Shown piece after piece: positions 25,190 through 34,296 of a stretch of 64,000 nt of DNA. This DNA is from Bdellovibrio sp. ZAP7 (lineage in GTDB: Bacteria > Bdellovibrionota_B > Oligoflexia > Oligoflexales > RGVZ01). The stretch is taken from positions 43,468 through 107,467 of the forward strand of contig CAMDKS010000004.1 in the NCBI GenBank assembly GCA_945900755.1. The letters are read 5' to 3'. How positions within the stretch are numbered: the first letter of the stretch is position 1; each line of letters begins with the position of its first letter. Made by a program: the position numbers and the translations under genes. Below the pieces are notes generated by a model. That model was not told where the DNA came from and searched no databases. It saw nothing but the letters and a program-made list of their open reading frames with translations.

Positions 25190-26038
25190 CTATTGTACTT
25201 TAACCAGAACTCCAGCCAGAATGGTATTGGACGCCGAACCTGCAAGCATCGCCGGTTCATACCCTATTTCTACCTGGGCACCACTGAAATTCATCGCAAG
25301 GGCAACGAGGCCTCTTAGGTGTAGTCCAAAGCCAGAATTGATTTGGTAGCCCCAGTCTTCTGATTTAGCGTTTGAAGCGCTACCATTAATGTTTGCGCTC
25401 ATATATGCGAAACCAAGTCCAAGCTCCGCACGCACCATGACCGGTCCCCGCTCATTGAACGTAAAGGAGGGGCCTGCACTTAGCGTGAAAGCGTTGGCCT
25501 TAAACTCGCCTTTGTTGGCGTCGTTGTAGATGTCATTAGCTGTGCCACTAACATGGTACCAGCTGGCACTGGCCTGTAGGTCTAAGTTGCCTAGGACATT
25601 GGTCTTTAGTCCCTCGCCAGAAATCTCGAAACCATTCGCGTCTCCCCTTCCAAGATTTGTAAGACCTAGATGGCCGCCTGCGACGATTTTACCTCGCGGC
25701 GTATATTTCCTTTGCTTTGGAGTTGCGGCGTCTGTGGTTGCTTCGACATTGGAATAGGTCTTGGCTAGTAGTTGAACATCCCCGTTGATACTATTCAAAT
25801 CCACCGTGCGCTTTGTGCCATTCATTCTTGTGACGGTGCCTGTTGCGATGATGTCACCGTCAGCGGTTAAGAATTCAATGGTGTCGCCCATTACGATGGA
25901 GGAGTCGTCTAGATAGCAGACCTTAACTTTTTTATTGCAGGTAAAATCATTGCTAGCGAGCCCTAAGGTCGATGGTAATAGGAGGGTGAGGACGATGCTT
26001 GCAAAAATAATGGAGTATAAAGGCGCGGTCATCTGCAT
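25190..26038 (-). CDS. Small outer-membrane beta-barrel protein
   Basis: This 282-residue protein has a signal peptide (to about 28) and a cysteine pair CNKKVKVC. An SH3-like beta segment follows (GDTIEFLTADGDIIATG), then about eight amphipathic strands from residue 115 (GGHLGLTNLG, ASASWYHVSG, RAELGLGFAYM) ending in LAGVLVKVQ. It looks like an OmpW/OmpA-size barrel. The function is unknown. AGGAG lies upstream of the ATG. Confidence 0.65.
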   Translation of the reverse strand: MQMTAPLYSIIFASIVLTLLLPSTLGLASNDFTCNKKVKVCYLDDSSIVMGDTIEFLTADGDIIATGTVTRMNGTKRTVDLNSINGDVQLLAKTYSNVEATTDAATPKQRKYTPRGKIVAGGHLGLTNLGRGDANGFEISGEGLKTNVLGNLDLQASASWYHVSGTANDIYNDANKGEFKANAFTLSAGPSFTFNERGPVMVRAELGLGFAYMSANINGSASNAKSEDWGYQINSGFGLHLRGLVALAMNFSGAQVEIGYEPAMLAGSASNTILAGVLVKVQ

Positions 26039-26239
26039 TTGAACGATCTCCTAATCGATTGGCTATAATGGGCTCTGAATTTCAGACCTCTAATTTCAGA
26101 CTGCTCATTTCGCCGATACTACAGTATAATTACAATTGGCCATTACTGCAATGCACAATGATTGACGCGGCCATTGGTCATGAAATGTGTGCGTCACACA
26201 TTTCTGTGCCTGAGACTAACTAAATGCGAGGTTCGCTCA

Positions 26240-27610
26240 TTGATTGATCTTGAAAAACTTCGGACGGAGCTGGACCTTCGAAAAGTAGCGGTGTTTCACG
26301 CTGCAGAGTCTTCATGGTTGCCTATTCCCGTAGCGCTTACTCCGACAACGATTGATGCTCACGAGTGGGAGGCCCTAGAGCATGATGCACGGTTGGTCAT
26401 GGGGGTATTTAAAAAACTATTGCGCTGGCTTCAGAGGCCAGTGCAGCACAGGCTCGCCAAAAAATTATTTGCGGGGTTGACCGATTTTGAAGGGGATTTT
26501 GTTAACGATCATGTCCATGAGCATTGGGGGCATGTGACCGTTCGCATGGATTTATTCTGGCACCATGGTGAAATAAAAATTATTGAAGTAAATTGTACGA
26601 TTCCAGCGATGCAAGCCTATAGCGACAATGTATTTTATGCATGGGCTAAAGCAGGAGGCTTGATTCAAGGCGAATCTAAAAATTCAAAAAAGCTGCTCGA
26701 CAGTCTCGTGGCCATGTATCGTCTCGACGGCGGGCTCTTGGCGCGCCCACGAATCATTATTTTGCATCGCGAAGGTGATAGTCAATTGGGCGAATTATTG
26801 TGGTTCCAGCAAGAATGGAATGCTCATGGTTTCGAAACTTATCTAGCCGATCCCCTGATGCTGTCACGGATGGGAGACGTGTGGGTAGTGAATGAGATCC
26901 CCTGTGATTTGATCTATCGACATATATTTGCATTTCGATTGAGCGATCATGTTGCCGGCGAAGAACTTCGAAGAAACCAAAAAAGTCACATATATAATCC
27001 AGTTAGTGCGCATTTTGAGGCCAAGGCCTTTTTGGCCTTGGTCAGTCAGGTGGCCGACGACCAAAAGCTTGCAGAAGAGGTTGACATGACAGAGGAAGAA
27101 ATCACCTCTATTAAGAAACGCGTCCCTCATAGTAGAATTCTTGGCGGAGACGAGGCTTTTCGTTCATTGGGGGCGAATCAAGGCAGCCTCAGAGATCGCA
27201 TTGAAAGTAAGTTAGAGCACACGGTATTGAAACGCAGTATTGGCTATGGTGGGCATCAGGTCATCATGGGTAATTCTTGGTTTACAGAAGAGACTCAAGA
27301 AAAACTTCGCAACCTGACTAACCTAGCGGGTATGATTAGCTTTGAAGACTTTTTTAAATGGGTCTCAGACCACGATGATAGTTTGTGGATTACACAAGAG
27401 CGAATGTCGGGTGCGCAGAGGAAAACACAAGTTTTGACCAGTCAAGGTCTTGATAATTGGGATGCTTGGTTTGATGCGTCAATTTATATTAACACTAGAA
27501 CAGCTCCAATTTGTCGGGGCGGAGTCAGTCGTATTTCAAAATCACCAGTTGTCAACATTGGAACGGGCGGTGGCCTCGCACCGTTCATGATTGTGTCCAA
27601 TGGCCTTTAA
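26240..27610 (+). CDS. ATP-grasp-like enzyme of unknown substrate
   Basis: Counting from a TTG at 26240 (GAGG upstream), the protein has 456 residues. An ATG or GTG further upstream is possible, with a less natural N-terminus. It shows an ATP-grasp layout like that of circularly permuted ATP-grasp ligases: IIEVNCTIPAMQ, IYRHIFAFRL, NPVSAHFEAKAFLAL, LKRSIGYGGHQVIMG (a grasp-type Lys and Gly loop) and ITQERMSG. It ends in an acidic to Asn-rich stretch DASIYINTRTAPICRGG. It probably ligates a carboxylate to an amine. The last 11 bases overlap the helicase gene. Confidence 0.6.
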   Translation: MIDLEKLRTELDLRKVAVFHAAESSWLPIPVALTPTTIDAHEWEALEHDARLVMGVFKKLLRWLQRPVQHRLAKKLFAGLTDFEGDFVNDHVHEHWGHVTVRMDLFWHHGEIKIIEVNCTIPAMQAYSDNVFYAWAKAGGLIQGESKNSKKLLDSLVAMYRLDGGLLARPRIIILHREGDSQLGELLWFQQEWNAHGFETYLADPLMLSRMGDVWVVNEIPCDLIYRHIFAFRLSDHVAGEELRRNQKSHIYNPVSAHFEAKAFLALVSQVADDQKLAEEVDMTEEEITSIKKRVPHSRILGGDEAFRSLGANQGSLRDRIESKLEHTVLKRSIGYGGHQVIMGNSWFTEETQEKLRNLTNLAGMISFEDFFKWVSDHDDSLWITQERMSGAQRKTQVLTSQGLDNWDAWFDASIYINTRTAPICRGGVSRISKSPVVNIGTGGGLAPFMIVSNGL

Positions 27611-28862
27611 AGAACTAGGCTTAATGCCCTCCTTACTTGACGCGATTACCGCTTGTGGCTACAAGGTGCCGACACCGATTCAAACACAGGTGATCCCAGT
27701 CGTCCTTCGGCGAGTAGACCTCATTGCCATTGCACCCACAGGAACCGGAAAAACGGCAGCTTTTACGTTGCCTCTGTTACAAAATCTAGACCTCAAACCT
27801 AAGAATGATTGTGAAAACATTGGCGCAAAATCGTCGACCAGAAGCCCACAAGCTCTCGTGTTGACGCCTACTCGTGAGTTGGCCATTCAAGTGTTTCAGA
27901 GCGTGATGACCTACGGTCAAAACCTAGAAGTCGAGGCGGTCAATTTATTCGGCGGCGTGAGTTATGATGCGCAATTAGAAAAATTGCGGGCAGGAGTTGA
28001 TATTGTGGTTGCAACGCCGGGGCGCCTTCGAGACCTCCTGGAGCGTGGGTCCGTAGATTTTTCCAAATTGCGTATTCTCGTGCTAGACGAGGCAGACCGT
28101 ATGCTAGATATGGGATTTATTGAAGACGTCGAAATCATAATCAATCACTCCAGTAAAAACCGCCAGACTTTGCTTTTTTCAGCCACATTTTCTGATGACG
28201 TCCGAGCTCTGGCTAAAAAATTTCTAAATAAACCTGAATCAATGCATGCCTCACCTCAGACAAAGACGGCTCCTCAAGTTAAACATGTTATTCATCCCGT
28301 GGATCCTGCAAAAAAAATGGCTCTACTTGTGCACTTGATCGAGCAGCCTCCAAAGCGGCAAATACTTGTTTTTACGCGTACGAAAGTTAAAGCCGACGAG
28401 GTGGCTAAGGCACTGACCGCCCGTGGTTTCATGTGCATGGCGACCCACAGTGGTCGGACACAGGCGTATCGAACGAAAGCCATGGCGTGTTTTAAAGACG
28501 GTAGAATTTCCGTGCTCGTCGCCACTGATGTCGCTGCCCGCGGGCTTGATATTGAGGACCTCAGTCTGGTTATAAATTTTGAAATTCCAAATCTACCTGA
28601 GGACTATGTTCACCGAATCGGTCGTACTGGACGTGCCGGGCTCAGTGGTGACGCCGTGTCCCTGGTCACTCAAGAGGAACTTTATCTGCTTACACCGATT
28701 GAGCAGCTAATCAAAGCGAGTATTCCCCAAGTATGGGTAGAGGGTTTTGTGCCCCTAAATTTTGATCCGAGAACGGCAGGTAAAAATACCCGCGGAGCCC
28801 ATTCTAAAAGAGCGGTGAAGAAGCCCAAAAATAGAAAAGAAAAGGGACGACCTTGGGAATGA
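27600..28862 (+). CDS. DEAD-box RNA helicase (RhlE type)
   Basis: This 420-residue ATP-dependent RNA helicase has all the canonical motifs in order: Q-motif (FKELGL...PTPIQ), APTGTGKT, PTRELA, TPGRLRDLL, DEAD, SAT, VATDVAARGLD and HRIGRTGRAG. It has a short basic tail (KKPKNRKEKGRPWE). The first ATG (27600) overlaps the ATP-grasp gene end, so they may be cotranscribed. Such proteins remodel rRNA or mRNA structure. Confidence 0.95.
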   Translation: MAFKELGLMPSLLDAITACGYKVPTPIQTQVIPVVLRRVDLIAIAPTGTGKTAAFTLPLLQNLDLKPKNDCENIGAKSSTRSPQALVLTPTRELAIQVFQSVMTYGQNLEVEAVNLFGGVSYDAQLEKLRAGVDIVVATPGRLRDLLERGSVDFSKLRILVLDEADRMLDMGFIEDVEIIINHSSKNRQTLLFSATFSDDVRALAKKFLNKPESMHASPQTKTAPQVKHVIHPVDPAKKMALLVHLIEQPPKRQILVFTRTKVKADEVAKALTARGFMCMATHSGRTQAYRTKAMACFKDGRISVLVATDVAARGLDIEDLSLVINFEIPNLPEDYVHRIGRTGRAGLSGDAVSLVTQEELYLLTPIEQLIKASIPQVWVEGFVPLNFDPRTAGKNTRGAHSKRAVKKPKNRKEKGRPWE

Positions 28863-29066
28863 GTGTTTGACGGGAGCCTCCCGCCTCGAAGATTTGTCGC
28901 TCCCATCAAAACTTTCAGCCCTTTATGCCCATATAAGATCCTGAATTTGCAAGGCGGCGTCGGTGCAATTTGCGTTTTCATAAACTAATGTCAAACGAAC
29001 CTCGTCTAAAGAAATAGATATTAGTAGCCGATGACGTGGGCCGTACACAAATGACTAGGAGTTCTG

Positions 29067-30713
29067 ATGGCTGCGAGCGTCACCATTTTAAAAACAATGA
29101 AAAATCATCCCTGGGATGATGTGATGGAGACTTTTACTCTCCTCGGTATGCCTGCGATCATTTTCAAAATTGATGGTGGACACTCTTTCCATGCGTCTGT
29201 CGGCAAAGCGTTCCACGAATCAGAGCTGAACACGAACCAAATGTCGTCAGCGAGCTCCCTTTCCGAAGCTATTTTAAATTTCAATATGATCGCCAATTCC
29301 CCCAGTGCAAAGGAAATTATCGGGCCTTCCGTTCAAAATAAGGGGCCAGGTTTCATCGGGAAAATAGTCTCGCACCAGAGTGTTTTCCGGGGTCTTCAGA
29401 TTCTACATGGCCTGTTGTCTGAGCCTATTTCGGCAGTCATTTCGATTAGTGGGACCCTAGATTTCGAGGGAATCGATCTTCGGATCCTCGGACGAGAAAC
29501 CGTAGGGGATTCTGTTTTTCTGCTTGTTTCTTCGTATAAATCAGCGGACTTCGTGCCAGAGACGTCTCAATCCCAACAATATCAAGGAGCGTTAGATGCC
29601 TCCATTGAACTTTTGATGACCATTACACTTGACGGCAAAGTGAATATTATTAATCAGGGGATTATTTCAATTATAGGGCCCCAGTGTGCTGGCGAAGTCT
29701 TAGATATTTCCGCCTGCCTGACGCCGGCATCCGTAGATGTTTTTTCACAGGCAGCATCGAAATTGCTGAAGGGATCCAAGCCGTGGACTGGACACCTTGA
29801 GTTGGCTAGTGGCCAAAAAAAGAGCGGTGTACTTGCAGATTGCCGTATCTCGGCGATGCTGGGAGTTGAAAAACATCAGTTGGTGGGCTACTGCATATCG
29901 GGCTATCGCACAGACACCGACAATTTTTTAAGCGATCATATCAATCCCCTAAAAGCCTCGCTATCACAGGGCCAGAGGTTTTCAATGATTGGAAAAATGG
30001 CCGGAAATATCATTCATGAAATAAATAATCCTATTACAGTAATCAATGGAAAATCCGAAAAGATTCAGTGGCTGATGCAAAAAAAGGATACCGGCATTTC
30101 AGCTGAAGAGGGCGAAAATGCTAGTCAGTGTGCGGAAAAAATTTTAAAAATGACGGACAGGATTAAGCGAATCATTGCGGGAATGAAAAATATTTCGCGT
30201 AGCGCCGAGGGAGAGCCCTTTGTTATCGAATCAGTCCTTAAATTGACTGAAGAGGTCCATGGACTACTGGACATTATTTGCCAAAAATCCGGCTTAACAC
30301 TAGATTTTGTTCCTGGTGATCCAAGCATTAATATTAGGATGCAATATTTATCTCTGAGTCAAGTGCTGGTAAATTTGCTCAGTAACGGCTTGGACGCAGT
30401 CAAAGGTATCCAAAAGGCGTGGCTTGCTCTTAGGATTGAGGTGGAAGCTGATTGGCTTTATATTAAGATTGTCGACAGTGGGAGCGGAGTCCCTGAACAT
30501 GTTAAAGCACACTTATTTGAAAATTATTTTACCACTAAAGAGCTAGGGCAAGGAACTGGCATAGGCTTACCCTTGTCACTTGAGATTGTGAAACGCCACG
30601 GTGGAGATCTGTATCTTGATCAAATGGCAGAGAATACTACTTTTGTGGTCAAATTACCAAGAAGGGATGGCCTAATTCCTAGTCAGGATGGGGATGGATG
30701 GGAAGAGATTTGA
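29067..30713 (+). CDS. PAS-containing soluble histidine kinase
   Basis: This 548-residue kinase has no transmembrane segment. It has a divergent sensory region (about 20-165) and a PAS-like domain (about 175-285). The phosphoacceptor helix is GNIIHEINNPI (His317), and the HATPase domain has NLLSNGLDAVKG, IVDSGSGVPE and GTGIGLPLS. It should autophosphorylate and pass phosphate to a response regulator. None is adjacent, so it is an orphan. AGGAG lies upstream of the ATG. Confidence 0.88.
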   Translation: MAASVTILKTMKNHPWDDVMETFTLLGMPAIIFKIDGGHSFHASVGKAFHESELNTNQMSSASSLSEAILNFNMIANSPSAKEIIGPSVQNKGPGFIGKIVSHQSVFRGLQILHGLLSEPISAVISISGTLDFEGIDLRILGRETVGDSVFLLVSSYKSADFVPETSQSQQYQGALDASIELLMTITLDGKVNIINQGIISIIGPQCAGEVLDISACLTPASVDVFSQAASKLLKGSKPWTGHLELASGQKKSGVLADCRISAMLGVEKHQLVGYCISGYRTDTDNFLSDHINPLKASLSQGQRFSMIGKMAGNIIHEINNPITVINGKSEKIQWLMQKKDTGISAEEGENASQCAEKILKMTDRIKRIIAGMKNISRSAEGEPFVIESVLKLTEEVHGLLDIICQKSGLTLDFVPGDPSINIRMQYLSLSQVLVNLLSNGLDAVKGIQKAWLALRIEVEADWLYIKIVDSGSGVPEHVKAHLFENYFTTKELGQGTGIGLPLSLEIVKRHGGDLYLDQMAENTTFVVKLPRRDGLIPSQDGDGWEEI

Positions 30714-30830
30714 CAGCAAGAGCTTTGAATCTGAGTAGAAAAATAACGTGCACTCTTTGAATATAATGGAAAATTTGTTAATATATATCCCTGATCATGA
30801 TGATTAGGTTTTAGTGGGGAGAAAACTACG

Positions 30831-31442
30831 ATGCAAAATAAAGACATGTCGGCTGAAATCACGAACCAAGTGGGCACAGAGCAGATGGCGCAACATCTCA
30901 CAGAATTGCGCCTTCTTGAAAAGCGTACTATTTTTGTCAGCGAGGGCATTAACTCAACGGTCGCAAAACGAGTTATTAATCAGCTGCTCAGTCTTGAGTA
31001 CGACAAGCCAAATACTCCGATCAACCTCTATCTAAATAGTCCTGGCGGCGAAGTGAATAGTGGGTTTGCTATTTACGATACGATTCGTTTTCTGTCGTCA
31101 GATGTACGAATTATAAACACGGGCCTTTGTGCCTCGATCGGAACAATCATCAATATCGCGGCAAAAAAACAGCACCGCTTTACAATGCCTAACTGTAAAT
31201 TTTTGATTCACCAGCCATTGATTATGGGCCAGATTTACGGTCAGGCCTCCGACATAGAGATTCATGCACGCGAGATTCTTAAAACACGCAAAAAAATCAA
31301 TGAGTTACTAGCTGCTGCCTGTGATCAGCCACTGCCCAAGGTCGAAAAAGATACGACCCGCGATTATTGGATGAATGCTGGAGAGGCCTTAGAGTATGGG
31401 CTAGTCACAAAAATCATAGAAAATATTTCTGACCTGCGCTAA
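30831..31442 (+). CDS. clpP: ClpP-family serine protease
   Basis: This 203-residue protease has an intact catalytic triad region: Ser102 in GLCASIGT, His127 in FLIHQPL and Asp in KDTTRDYW. The handle and NSPGGEVNSG loop fit ClpP. The sequence is more divergent than housekeeping ClpP: Cys precedes the Ala-Ser of the nucleophile elbow, and the loop before His is altered. It may be a second ClpP paralogue. No clpX or clpA is nearby. GGGGAG precedes the ATG. Confidence 0.88.
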   Translation: MQNKDMSAEITNQVGTEQMAQHLTELRLLEKRTIFVSEGINSTVAKRVINQLLSLEYDKPNTPINLYLNSPGGEVNSGFAIYDTIRFLSSDVRIINTGLCASIGTIINIAAKKQHRFTMPNCKFLIHQPLIMGQIYGQASDIEIHAREILKTRKKINELLAAACDQPLPKVEKDTTRDYWMNAGEALEYGLVTKIIENISDLR

Positions 31443-31462
31443 CTTTGTAATTCCCCGACTGA

Positions 31463-31544
31463 GCGAAGATGGTGGAATTGGTAGACACGCTGGTCTCAGA
31501 AGCCAGTGCCGAAAAGCTTGGGGGTTCAAGTCCCCCTCTTCGCA
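31463..31544 (+). tRNA. tRNA-Leu (CAG)
   Basis: This is an 82-base type II tRNA. The acceptor stem GCGAAGA pairs with TCTTCGC. The anticodon stem CTGGT/GCCAG encloses the loop CTCAGAA, giving anticodon CAG. A long variable arm and a T arm GGGGG-TTCAAGT-CCCCC follow. The discriminator is A and CCA is not encoded. It reads CUG leucine codons. Confidence 0.97.
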
Positions 31545-31558
31545 CTAAGTGGTTCGAC

Positions 31559-33376
31559 GTGCATCGAATAAATTCAGAAAATCTAACGGCTAGCCAGCAA
31601 ATCGCAAGGTCCCTAAAACCGTGGCGCTGGTACGTTTACAGTGCGAATTTGGCCGCAGTCATTTTAGGAGTTGTTTCTGCAGTACTTGGGCTCGTTATCG
31701 GGCCTGCGATGCAGGTCTTGCTAGACCCAAGTGCGCAAATGCTCCATTGGGACGAACTTCTAGGTCCTATTTTAGCATCCCTTTTACATTCTTGGCACGA
31801 CAGTGACGTCATCGCTACAGCGGATCTGTACCATGCGGTTCCGTTCGTGCTTATTTCTGTAGCGACCCTAAAATCACTGCTAACTTTTTGGCAATGGTAT
31901 ACGTGGGAGTCCTTGGGCGAGAAGGTCGCATTTTCGTGGCGCGCGACATTGGTCGATTCGTTTATCCAAGTAAACCCTGCCCTTCGAGACGATGGCGCGG
32001 TGGCCCAAGCCGAAGCAGACCTTGGCGGATTGTTGGCGCAGGATATTCGTACGTGCCGCGACTTCGTGGTGCATTTTTACGGTGGTTTACCGCGTGAAGG
32101 TCTCCAAGTACTATTCATGTCGATTTCGCTTGCGGTACTGAGCCCTAAACTATTCTTCATTTTTATTTTTTGTGTGGCTCCAGTGGTGGGCCTATTGAGT
32201 GCGTTGGGCAAAAAACTTCGTCGTAGAGCCTCTGAATCTCTAGAGGAGAACTCCCTGCTTGGCGAATGGATTCAACAGCGTCTTTTGGGGATAGAAACAA
32301 TCAAGCAATATTGTACCGAGCCGTTGGAAGTTTCGGCAATGCGTACAGGAAGTCAAAGGCTTTTTAGCGGTTTTTTTAGGTCTGCAAGAATTAAAGCGCA
32401 AACATCTCCGATGATCGAGTGCCTTGGAGTTATTGCGATGTCAGTCGCGCTTTCGGTGGCCTTCACAGATATTGCGTTGGGAAAAATTTCAGGCGCAGTG
32501 GCCATGTCTTTTTTCTCAAGCCTCGCCTTGTTGGCGCAAGCGGCGTCTAAGTTAGGTCGATATTTTAATAGTAATCGTGAGGGCATGGCTGCGGCCAGCC
32601 GAATTTTCAAGGCTATCGGAGAATTAGATGCAGCGGCTCAAAATCGAGTTCGGCCAGAAACAGCCGTTGCGGCCACCCAGTCAAGCATAGAGCTAAATGG
32701 GGTAACGGTTTGTTACGGGCAAAAAATCGCCGTTAAGGATTTTAATTTTAAATTTCATGCCGGCAAAATCTATTGCTTAGTGGGAGCCTCAGGTGCGGGC
32801 AAAAGTAGTGTTTTCAATGCAATACTAGGAGTAAGGCCTGTGTTTTCTGGGGCGATAAATTATTTTTACGGACCAGAGGTCTCAACCGAGGCCCTTCAGA
32901 TCGTATATATGCCTCAGCAGGTGCCAGTGATTCCCGGTAAACTTGCAGAAAATGTTTCCTACCCCAATATAGTGTATAATCAAAAGCGTGTGGCAACGTC
33001 ACTTTCCGCAGTAGGCTTCGCCGTGGAGGAAAGTCGCATGCCACGTGGACTTGAGACGATGGTTGGACCAGGGGCTCTTCAGCTATCGGGTGGACAATTA
33101 CAGAGGCTTCAAATTGCACGCCTCGCCTATCATCATGCGCCTTATGTTCTCGTCGACGAAGGCACCAGCGCGCTCGATCCCGAGTTAGAGCAAGCCGTGC
33201 TGACCCATATTCGTGAAATTGCGCGGGCCGGTGCAGTGGTGATCATGATTGCTCATAGAAAGTCTGCAGTCGATATTTCTGACGAGGTTTTAGTGATGGA
33301 GAATGGACGCTTAGCTGTTTCGGGTGTGACGAGGGATGTTGTTAATACAGACCATTTTCAGGCAGTTTTTCGGTAG
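31559..33376 (+). CDS. ABC exporter, fused membrane and ATPase domains (MsbA-like)
   Basis: From GTG 31559 (15 bases after the tRNA) the protein has 605 residues. Earlier in-frame codons belong to the tRNA and are not translated. The N-terminal half has about six transmembrane helices. The ATPase half has Walker A GASGAGKSS, the signature LSGGQLQRLQIARL, Walker B VLVDEGTSALDP and the switch His in IAHRKS. Type-I exporters of this layout move lipids, peptides or drugs. The residue after the Walker B Glu is Gly rather than the usual Ala or Pro. The substrate is unknown. Confidence 0.85.
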   Translation: MHRINSENLTASQQIARSLKPWRWYVYSANLAAVILGVVSAVLGLVIGPAMQVLLDPSAQMLHWDELLGPILASLLHSWHDSDVIATADLYHAVPFVLISVATLKSLLTFWQWYTWESLGEKVAFSWRATLVDSFIQVNPALRDDGAVAQAEADLGGLLAQDIRTCRDFVVHFYGGLPREGLQVLFMSISLAVLSPKLFFIFIFCVAPVVGLLSALGKKLRRRASESLEENSLLGEWIQQRLLGIETIKQYCTEPLEVSAMRTGSQRLFSGFFRSARIKAQTSPMIECLGVIAMSVALSVAFTDIALGKISGAVAMSFFSSLALLAQAASKLGRYFNSNREGMAAASRIFKAIGELDAAAQNRVRPETAVAATQSSIELNGVTVCYGQKIAVKDFNFKFHAGKIYCLVGASGAGKSSVFNAILGVRPVFSGAINYFYGPEVSTEALQIVYMPQQVPVIPGKLAENVSYPNIVYNQKRVATSLSAVGFAVEESRMPRGLETMVGPGALQLSGGQLQRLQIARLAYHHAPYVLVDEGTSALDPELEQAVLTHIREIARAGAVVIMIAHRKSAVDISDEVLVMENGRLAVSGVTRDVVNTDHFQAVFR

Positions 33377-33397
33377 TTTTGTGGCAAGGACGGACAT

Positions 33398-34267
33398 GTG
33401 ATTAGATCTGTTTTGGATATTAAGCCATTAAAGAATGAACGCATTTATGCGGTCGGCGATGTGCACGGCTGTTATAAGGAGCTGCTTGCTCTAGAACAGA
33501 AAATTCGAGAGTCCGTTTCCCGCTCAAAATTTAGTAAGTACAGAATTGTTTCTGTTGGTGATTTGTGTGACCGAGGACCAGATGCAAACTACGTCATGGA
33601 GCATTTCGTAAAGGGAAAGGCCGCAGGAACGCACCAATTGATATTGGGCAACCACGAGATATTTTTTATGCTCGCGTTTATTGGTTGGAGACCAGATCTC
33701 ATTAAAAAAGCCAAGATATCATTTTCTTGGTTTCATCATTCGTTTGCAACTTTATTCCCTCAGTTACAATTAGGATTGGATCCATGGCGTGCAAACGGCG
33801 GAGACATCGTCTTCAAAAGCTACAACGCCAGTATTGATGATGTGACCACTTGGGACAAAGTGCCAGCCACACACCTTCAACTTCTTTTCGAGGCGCCATT
33901 GATCATTCGGACCCCAAAAGCGATCATCAGTCACGCTTTAATTCATGAGGGCGATGTCGAGACATTGGTCTCCTGCGATCAAAATGCAATGTCTAAAGAT
34001 CCGGTTCTTGAGGACGGGGGATTTCAATCCGTATACCGCAGCCTATGGGAACGAAATCGGCCTGAGGCTCGGATTGATTCTGTACGCCGTCATATATCGG
34101 GCCACACGCCCATGAAGGCGGTCCAACGAGATCTCAAGTTGGGCGTTGTTCAAATTGACACCGGGGCTGTCTACGGACAAAAGCTCTCCGCTCTAGAACT
34201 ACGAAGTTTTCGCGTTCTCAGCGTCCCGTCCTCATATAATTGTAAGACTGTCGTCAAAGCTAAATAA
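33398..34267 (+). CDS. Calcineurin-like metallophosphoesterase
   Basis: This 289-residue cytoplasmic protein has the metal-binding motifs of the PPP/ApaH type: GDVHGCYKE, GDLCDRGPD and LGNHEIFFM, with later His in ISHALIHE and SGHTPMK. It could be a protein phosphatase or a dinucleoside tetraphosphatase. It begins at GTG 33398 with AAGGA upstream, 21 bases after the ABC exporter, so the two are likely cotranscribed. Confidence 0.85.
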   Translation: MIRSVLDIKPLKNERIYAVGDVHGCYKELLALEQKIRESVSRSKFSKYRIVSVGDLCDRGPDANYVMEHFVKGKAAGTHQLILGNHEIFFMLAFIGWRPDLIKKAKISFSWFHHSFATLFPQLQLGLDPWRANGGDIVFKSYNASIDDVTTWDKVPATHLQLLFEAPLIIRTPKAIISHALIHEGDVETLVSCDQNAMSKDPVLEDGGFQSVYRSLWERNRPEARIDSVRRHISGHTPMKAVQRDLKLGVVQIDTGAVYGQKLSALELRSFRVLSVPSSYNCKTVVKAK

Positions 34268-34296
34268 ATTCTAATTTTCCTCAGTCAGAATTTATT
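34263..34296. terminator. AT-rich inverted repeat between convergent genes
   Basis: AATAAATTCT (34263-34272) and AGAATTTATT (34287-34296) are perfect complements with 14 bases between. They overlap the stop codons of the phosphoesterase and etfA. This could stop transcription in both directions, though the stem is weak. Confidence 0.45.

Noticed and set aside
28868..28882. CGGGAG-C-CTCCCG palindrome after the helicase
   Set aside because: A one-base loop and no T run make it a poor terminator, and no operator role is suggested.
31469..31558. N-terminal extension of the ABC exporter through the tRNA
   Set aside because: The codons coincide with the tRNA-Leu gene. The GTG at 31559 is a more sensible start.
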